Positions 15,286 through 19,608 of a DNA stretch of 19,608 bases are shown piece by piece. This DNA is from an uncultured Alphaproteobacteria bacterium. Lineage in GTDB: Bacteria; Pseudomonadota; Alphaproteobacteria; Sneathiellales; Sneathiellaceae. The notes under the pieces are model-generated. The model ran no database searches. It was not told the DNA's origin and worked only from the letters and a program-made list of their open reading frames with translations. The DNA lies in NCBI GenBank assembly GCA_937910835.1, contig CALEMG010000513.1, positions 1-19,608 on the forward strand, given 5' to 3'. Position 1 is the stretch's first letter, and every line of letters begins with the position of its first letter. The position numbers and the translations under genes were made by a program.

Positions 15286-17306
15286 GAGCGGTGGTCTCCT
15301 TGAGCAAGGCGGCGAAGGCGGCGACATTATTCGCCGGGAGTGAGCATGTCGGCCCGGTGCAGAGATAGGCGGTTGGTTTCCCGTCTGACTGTGTTTTCCC
15401 CTTCGCCGGATGATCGAAAGGAAGGTTTTCAGTATCCTCCAGCACATTCACAACCTTAGCCGGAAGACTGAAATCCCTTAAAACATTAATCAGATCAATA
15501 ACTTCTGCATCACTCCGGTTGCCAACGATAATGACCTGCCGGGCGTTGACGAGCGTCTCGAAATTATTGAGAAGGGTCGCGAGCGGGAAGAAATTGCGCG
15601 CCAACTCAGCCGAGAAACAGCGCAAGAGATTGGTCGCCTTCTCAAACGGTTCGCGTGCGCCGGTCAGCAAATGCAGCTTTGCCAACACCTCCAGCATGCC
15701 CGGACGGCACGGCGGTATCGGTTGCGTTCTTGCTCCGGATGATCAGCGCCTCCGCATCATCGGCGGTGTAGAAGTATCCGCCGCCGTTTTCATCCCAGAA
15801 ATGTTCGTTCAGGATTTGGGTCCATTGTTCGGCGCGCTCCAGATAGAAGGCCTTACCCGTCACCTCATGAAGGATGAGAGCAGCGCGCGCCATATTGGCA
15901 TAATCATCGAGAAGCCCCGTATGCATCGCCCGTCCAAGTCGGTAACTATGGTAAAGCCGACCATTTGGTTCCATGGAATGAGTTGTCAGGGCGACAAAGG
16001 CGCGCTCCGCCGCATCAATCCAGCGCACCTCCTCAAAATATTGTCCGGCACGGGCGAGGGCGACAATCATCAGGCCGTTCCAGTCGGTCAGGACTTTATC
16101 ATCCAGCCCCGGACGGATGCGGTTTTCACGATGGTCGAATAACGCCTGGCGCCATGGCGCCATCGCCGCTTCGGTTTCTTCATCCAGCCGTTCCGGATAT
16201 TTTAACCGATTGATAATATTAGTATTTTCCCAATTTCCTTCGGGAAGAATGCCATAAACCTCATTAAAATGTGGGGCATGTTCCCCGAGAATCTCATCAA
16301 TTTCCGTCTTTGACCAGATATAGAATTTTCCCTCCACGCCCTCGGAATCCGCATCAATGGTGGCCGCGAAGCCGCCCTCGTCCGTCACCATCTCCCGGAG
16401 CAGCCAGCCGACCGTCTCCCGGATGCGCTCTTCGAACAACTCCGATTTGGTCTCGTGATGGACGGTGAGGAGAAGATCGAGAATTTGCGCATTGTCATAG
16501 AGCATCTTCTCGAAATGCGGCGCAAGCCATTCTGCATCGGTGGAATAACGCGCAAACCCGCCCCCGAGATGATCATATATCCCACCTTGTGACATGCCGG
16601 TGAGAGCTTTGATCACGACTTCGGCGAGCGCGGCATTGCCTGTTCTCAAATAACTCCGCCAGATATTTTCCAGCACATAGGTTTGCGGGAATTTCGGCGC
16701 AGAACCAATTCCGCCATGGACGGGATCTGCCTCCTCCGCATAACGGGCGGCAATCCTCTCCAGCACCTCAAGCGTGAGTTTTGGTCGATCTCCGTCCTGA
16801 GTTGCATTCAGGCTTTTAAGCGCGGATTTAAGTGCATCGCGGTTCTTTGTGACTTTTTCGGGCTCATTCTTGAAAATGTCCGAGACCGTCTGCAGCACAT
16901 TCTTGAAGCCGGGCCGTCCATAGGAATTATCAGGCGGGAAATAAGTCCCGCCCCAGAAGGGTTCTCCGTTTGAATTCAAGAACATAGTGAGCGGCCAGCC
17001 GCCCTGTTCACCCAAAAGTGCGAGGGCGCTCTGGTAGATCTGATCAATATCGGGCCGTTCTTCCCGATCCACCTTGATATTGATAAACAGCTCATTCATG
17101 AGGCTGGCCGTTTCCTGATCCTCGAAACTCTCATGGGCCATTACATGGCACCAGTGACAGGCCGCGTAACCAACGCTAAGCAGGATTGGTTTCCCCTCTT
17201 TTTTGGCGAGCGCAAGGGTTTCCGCGCTCCAGGGTTGCCAATGCACGGGGTTGTCCTGATGCTGAAGAAGATAGGGGCTGGTCTCAAACTCCAGTAAATT
17301 TTTCAT
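15272..17306 (-). pseudogene. YyaL/DUF255 thioredoxin-domain protein, frameshifted
   Basis: The N-terminal part is a DUF255 (thioredoxin-like) domain, MKNLLEFETSPYLLQHQDNPVHW with C50-H-W-C53-H. It continues through the six-hairpin glycosidase-like region (HFEKMLYDNAQILDLLL, DADSEGVEGKFYIW, LTDWNGLMIVALARAG) to NATDTAVPSG at about 15702. The frame then changes at 15697-15703: the following MLEVLAKLHLLTGAREPF to ETTAHGAA is in another frame and ends with TAG at 15274-15272. The family reads PSGN-x-x-M here, so about 8 nt appear to be missing. Function of the family is poorly known; it is often annotated as a thioredoxin-domain protein or putative spermatogenesis-associated (SSP411-like) protein. 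It overlaps ogt by 14 nt and diverges from the DUF6489-type gene. Confidence 0.88.
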
Positions 17307-17408
17307 CTATAACCCTGTTCTTGGCCCCCAATTCCGGTATATAGGAGGGCTATTGTCGTTTGTTGTAGCAGAGCAACCGCCGCCGGATCAATGAGGAGTG
17401 AGCCGCTC

Positions 17409-17654
17409 ATGAAGATTACTGTTGATATTGACTGTACGCCGCAGGAAGCAAGAACATTTCTCGGCCTTCCCGAGGTTGAGAGAATGCAGGAGGCGGTGAT
17501 GAAAGAGCTTCAGGCGAAGATGCTCGAAAATATCGCCAATCTCGATCCGGAAAATATGATGAAGACTTGGCTGCCCGCCGGCGTTCAGGGGTTTGAGCAG
17601 ATGCAGAAGATGTTCTGGTCACAATTTAACAAAGGCGAGAATGGCAGTAAATAG
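17409..17654 (+). CDS. DUF6489-type small conserved alphaproteobacterial protein
   Basis: An 81-residue protein, MKITVDIDCTPQEARTFLGLPEVERMQEAVMKE and then KTWLPAGVQGFEQMQKMFWSQF. This matches the small family seen beside mnmE in many alphaproteobacteria, which I recall as DUF6489 (name from memory). It has no signal peptide or membrane helix and is mostly helical and amphipathic. Function is unknown. The ATG at 17409 has AGGAG 10 nt upstream; an ATG at 17391 lies on that Shine-Dalgarno and is unlikely. It ends in TAG 27 nt before the mnmE ATG, in the same frame, and is very likely cotranscribed with mnmE. Confidence 0.82.
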   Translation: MKITVDIDCTPQEARTFLGLPEVERMQEAVMKELQAKMLENIANLDPENMMKTWLPAGVQGFEQMQKMFWSQFNKGENGSK

Positions 17655-17681
17655 CCGCGCCAAGCGGGAACGGTTGTTGTA

Positions 17682-19013
17682 ATGAGCTTTTCCGAGACAA
17701 TCTTCGCGCTCGCGAGTGGGCGGGGCCGCGCGGGTGTGGCGGTGGTGCGGATCTCCGGGCCCGGTGCGATGGACAGCCTCGAAGGTTTAAGCGCAAAGCC
17801 ATTGCCCGAGGCGAGGCGCGCGGTGCTGCGCCCGATATATAGAAGAAACGATAAAACCCTTATAGATCAATCGATTGCTATATGTTTTCCGGGTCCGAAC
17901 AGCTTCACCGGTGAGGATGTGGTGGAGCTGCATTTACATGGCGGACCGGCGATCCTGACGGCCTTGTTTGAAGAACTTTCGGCTTTTGATGGCTTTCGCC
18001 CTGCTGATCCGGGGGAGTTTACCCGCCGCGCTTTCGAGCATGGCAAGATGGATTTGACCGAGGCCGAAGGGCTCGGCGATCTCGTAAATGCGGAAACGGA
18101 GGCGCAGGCCCGTCAGGCGCTTCGCCAGATGCAGGGGGAACTCGGGCGGCTCTATGATGGCTGGCGGGAACAGCTGATCGCCGCGCTTGCACATCTGGAA
18201 GCTGACATCGATTTTCCAGATGAGGATTTACCTGACGGGGTCGCCTCGGCCATCGCGCCGAAGATCGCGGCCTTGCGGGCGGAAATTGACACTCATCTCG
18301 CGGACGGGCATCGGGGCGAAAAAATCCGCGAGGGGCTGGATGTGGTCATCCTGGGTCAGCCAAATGTGGGAAAATCAAGTCTTTTGAATGCGCTTGCCCG
18401 CCGCGATGCGGCGATTGTTTCCGATGAAGCCGGGACGACCCGTGATATTATCGAGGTGCCGATGGATCTCGCGGGTTATCCGGTGACCATTGCGGATACG
18501 GCGGGATTGCGGGAATCGGGGAATGTGATTGAGCGCGAAGGCGTGCGACGGGCGCGGGAGAGAGCGAAATCCGCGGATATCCGATTTTTTATGACGACGG
18601 CGGACGCGCCGGACATTCCGGCCGAATTTGCCGGTCTTTTTGAGAAAACCGACTATCGGCTGATTAACAAGACCGATCTAGTGGAAAAGGCGATTTCTCC
18701 GGATCCGGAAGCACATGTTTTTTCCCTTTCCGTTAAATCGGGAGAAGGGGTGGATGAGTTTATGGCCGCGCTGGAGGCGGATGTCACAAACCGGCTCGAT
18801 CTTTCCGGGGCGCCCGCCCTTACTCGGCTGCGCCACCGTCAGGCGCTGGAGGAATGTGTGACAGCGCTTACCCGGTTTGAGGCGGCGCAGGAGCCTGAAC
18901 TCGCCGCGGAAGATGTGCGACTCGCCGTCCGCGCCTTGGGCCGGATTACCGGGCGCGTTGATGTGGAAGACATTCTCGATGTAATTTTCGGGGATTTCTG
19001 CATCGGAAAATAA
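17682..19013 (+). CDS. mnmE: tRNA uridine-5-carboxymethylaminomethyl(34) synthesis GTPase MnmE
   Basis: A complete 443-residue MnmE (TrmE). The N-terminal tetrahydrofolate-binding domain has TIFALASGRGRAGVAVVRISG and GEDVVELHLHGG. The G domain inserted in the helical domain shows G1 GQPNVGKSS at 225-233, G2 GTTRD at 251-255, G3 DTAG at 272-275 and G4 NKTD. The C-terminus is FCIGK with the conserved Cys440. With MnmG it forms the complex that installs cmnm5 at U34 of tRNAs. It sits in the usual place before mnmG, separated by the parS pair. Confidence 0.97.
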   Translation: MSFSETIFALASGRGRAGVAVVRISGPGAMDSLEGLSAKPLPEARRAVLRPIYRRNDKTLIDQSIAICFPGPNSFTGEDVVELHLHGGPAILTALFEELSAFDGFRPADPGEFTRRAFEHGKMDLTEAEGLGDLVNAETEAQARQALRQMQGELGRLYDGWREQLIAALAHLEADIDFPDEDLPDGVASAIAPKIAALRAEIDTHLADGHRGEKIREGLDVVILGQPNVGKSSLLNALARRDAAIVSDEAGTTRDIIEVPMDLAGYPVTIADTAGLRESGNVIEREGVRRARERAKSADIRFFMTTADAPDIPAEFAGLFEKTDYRLINKTDLVEKAISPDPEAHVFSLSVKSGEGVDEFMAALEADVTNRLDLSGAPALTRLRHRQALEECVTALTRFEAAQEPELAAEDVRLAVRALGRITGRVDVEDILDVIFGDFCIGK

Positions 19014-19026
19014 AGAATTTCGGAAA

Positions 19027-19042
19027 TGTTTCACGTGAAACA
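19027..19042. promoter_or_regulatory. parS: parS site 1 (ParB binding), perfect palindrome
   Basis: TGTTTCACGTGAAACA exactly matches the 16-bp alphaproteobacterial parS. It begins 13 nt after the mnmE stop. ParB loads here for chromosome partition. The par locus parAB commonly lies downstream of mnmG-rsmG, off the right edge. Confidence 0.95.
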
Positions 19043-19064
19043 CTGACTATGATGCGAGTTTCGA

Positions 19065-19080
19065 TGTTTCACGTGAAACA
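19065..19080. promoter_or_regulatory. parS: parS site 2 (ParB binding), perfect palindrome
   Basis: A second exact copy of TGTTTCACGTGAAACA, 22 nt after the first (19043-19064), in the 148-nt mnmE-mnmG gap. Start-to-start spacing is 38 bp, under four helical turns. The sites may also affect mnmG transcription. Confidence 0.95.
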
Positions 19081-19161
19081 TTTTGAAAAGGGGCTCTTTC
19101 CCGGCTTGTAAAAAATCGGCAATCTCTATATGTAGGGCGGCATATTCATAAGGGTTTGGTT

Positions 19162-19608
19162 ATGAACGGATATGATGTCATTGTCATCGGTGGGGGGCAT
19201 GCGGGCTGCGAAGCGGCGGCGGCTTCTGCGCGTCTCGGGGCGGCCACCCTCCTGATCACTCATAAGCTCGAAACGATTGGCGAAATGTCTTGCAATCCCG
19301 CGATCGGCGGTTTGGGCTAGGGGCATTTGGTACGGGAGATTGACGCGCTGGACGGCGTGATGGGTCTGGTGGCGGATGCCGCCGGCATTCAGTTCCGCCT
19401 TCTCAATCGCCGGAAAGGCCCCGCTGTTCGGGGTCCGCGCGCGCAGTCGGATCGTAAACTCTATCGGGAGGCCATGCAGGCCGCGCTTGCATCTCAGGAG
19501 AATTTGACGATCCGCGCCGCGGCGGTCGAGGATTTGATTGTTAGCAATGATGTGGTTGCCGGAGTGATTACCGCGGATGGGGAGGAGATTCCCGCCGGCA
19601 AGGTGATT
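19162..19608 (+). pseudogene. mnmG: MnmG (GidA) tRNA modification enzyme, 5' part, with in-frame TAG at codon 53
   Basis: The reading frame starts MNGYDVIVIGGGHAGCEAAAA, the FAD-binding GGGHAGCEA motif of MnmG, with AAGGG before the ATG. After MSCNPAIGGLG a TAG occurs at 19318-19320. The same frame then continues GHLVREIDALDGVMGLVADAAGIQFRLLNRRKGPAVRGPRAQSDRKLY without another stop to the window edge (149 codons of about 620). The family has Lys at this position (GGLGKGHLVRE), so AAG to TAG is a single-base change. Without suppression only 52 residues would be made. MnmG normally partners MnmE in making cmnm5U34. Error versus true mutation is unresolved. Confidence 0.93.

Noticed and set aside
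18678..19043. Minus-strand open frame beginning MFHVKHF
   Set aside because: Its start is the palindromic parS site read in reverse, and the rest is antisense to intact mnmE.
14866..19320. TAG reassigned to Lys (or efficient amber suppression), suggested by TAG at Lys positions in ogt and mnmG
   Set aside because: TAG also ends mltA, the Tim44-like gene, the YyaL-type gene and the DUF6489-type gene at natural C-termini, and the rho, yyaL and ppsR lesions are not TAG. Sequence error or mutation explains all five together.
1..19608. CRISPR array, insertion sequence, tRNA or rRNA gene, prophage, toxin-antitoxin or defence system
   Set aside because: No regularly spaced repeats, transposase or integrase motifs, tRNA-like cloverleaf ends or defence domains were recognised; the gene content is core chromosomal.

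Overview
The window looks like chromosomal DNA of an alphaproteobacterium. The evidence is the gene order fxsA-secB | dnaQ-coaE-aroE-maf-ppsR | gap | hemE-hemH-hemJ-rho, followed by mnmE, two perfect ParB (parS) sites and mnmG, together with a Tim44-like protein and a DUF6489-type small protein. I cannot assign genus or order.

Layout. (1) Positions 1-4443, minus strand: the lactate-oxidation genes lutA and lutB (lutB runs off the left edge), a TerC-type membrane protein, the lytic transglycosylase mltA and a Tim44-domain protein. (2) Positions 4613-5709, plus strand: fxsA and secB, diverging from tim44 across a gap with an inverted repeat. (3) Positions 5719-9294, minus strand: the tightly packed dnaQ, coaE, aroE, maf and ppsR. 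(4) Positions 9295-9689: a 395-bp gene-free gap. It carries back-to-back DnaA-box-like 9-mers, repeated TTATCCCC-type motifs, an inverted repeat and a pure A/T tract. By position and content this is very probably the chromosomal replication origin. (5) Positions 9690-13720, plus strand: hemE, hemH, hemJ (the last steps to protoporphyrin and heme) and rho, closed by a clear terminator. (6) Positions 13793-17306, minus strand: quinone oxidoreductase, ogt and a YyaL-type thioredoxin-domain protein. (7) Positions 17409-19608, plus strand: a DUF6489-type protein, mnmE, the parS pair, and the 5' part of mnmG.

The window therefore joins replication initiation (oriC), chromosome partition (parS about 9.5 kb to one side), replication fidelity (dnaQ), heme synthesis and tRNA modification (MnmE/MnmG). 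Most genes flanking the origin point away from it, co-directional with replication; fxsA, secB and the qor-ogt-yyaL group are exceptions.

The most unusual aspect is integrity. Five otherwise well-conserved genes are broken. ppsR has an in-frame TAA. rho has an apparent 25-nt deletion over the Q-loop codons. ogt has a TAG near its 3' end. yyaL has a frameshift. mnmG has a TAG in place of the conserved Lys of GLGKGH. The other genes are clean. Either the assembly contains errors or this genome is losing genes; reads are needed to decide. I found no novel defence, mobile or biosynthetic system.
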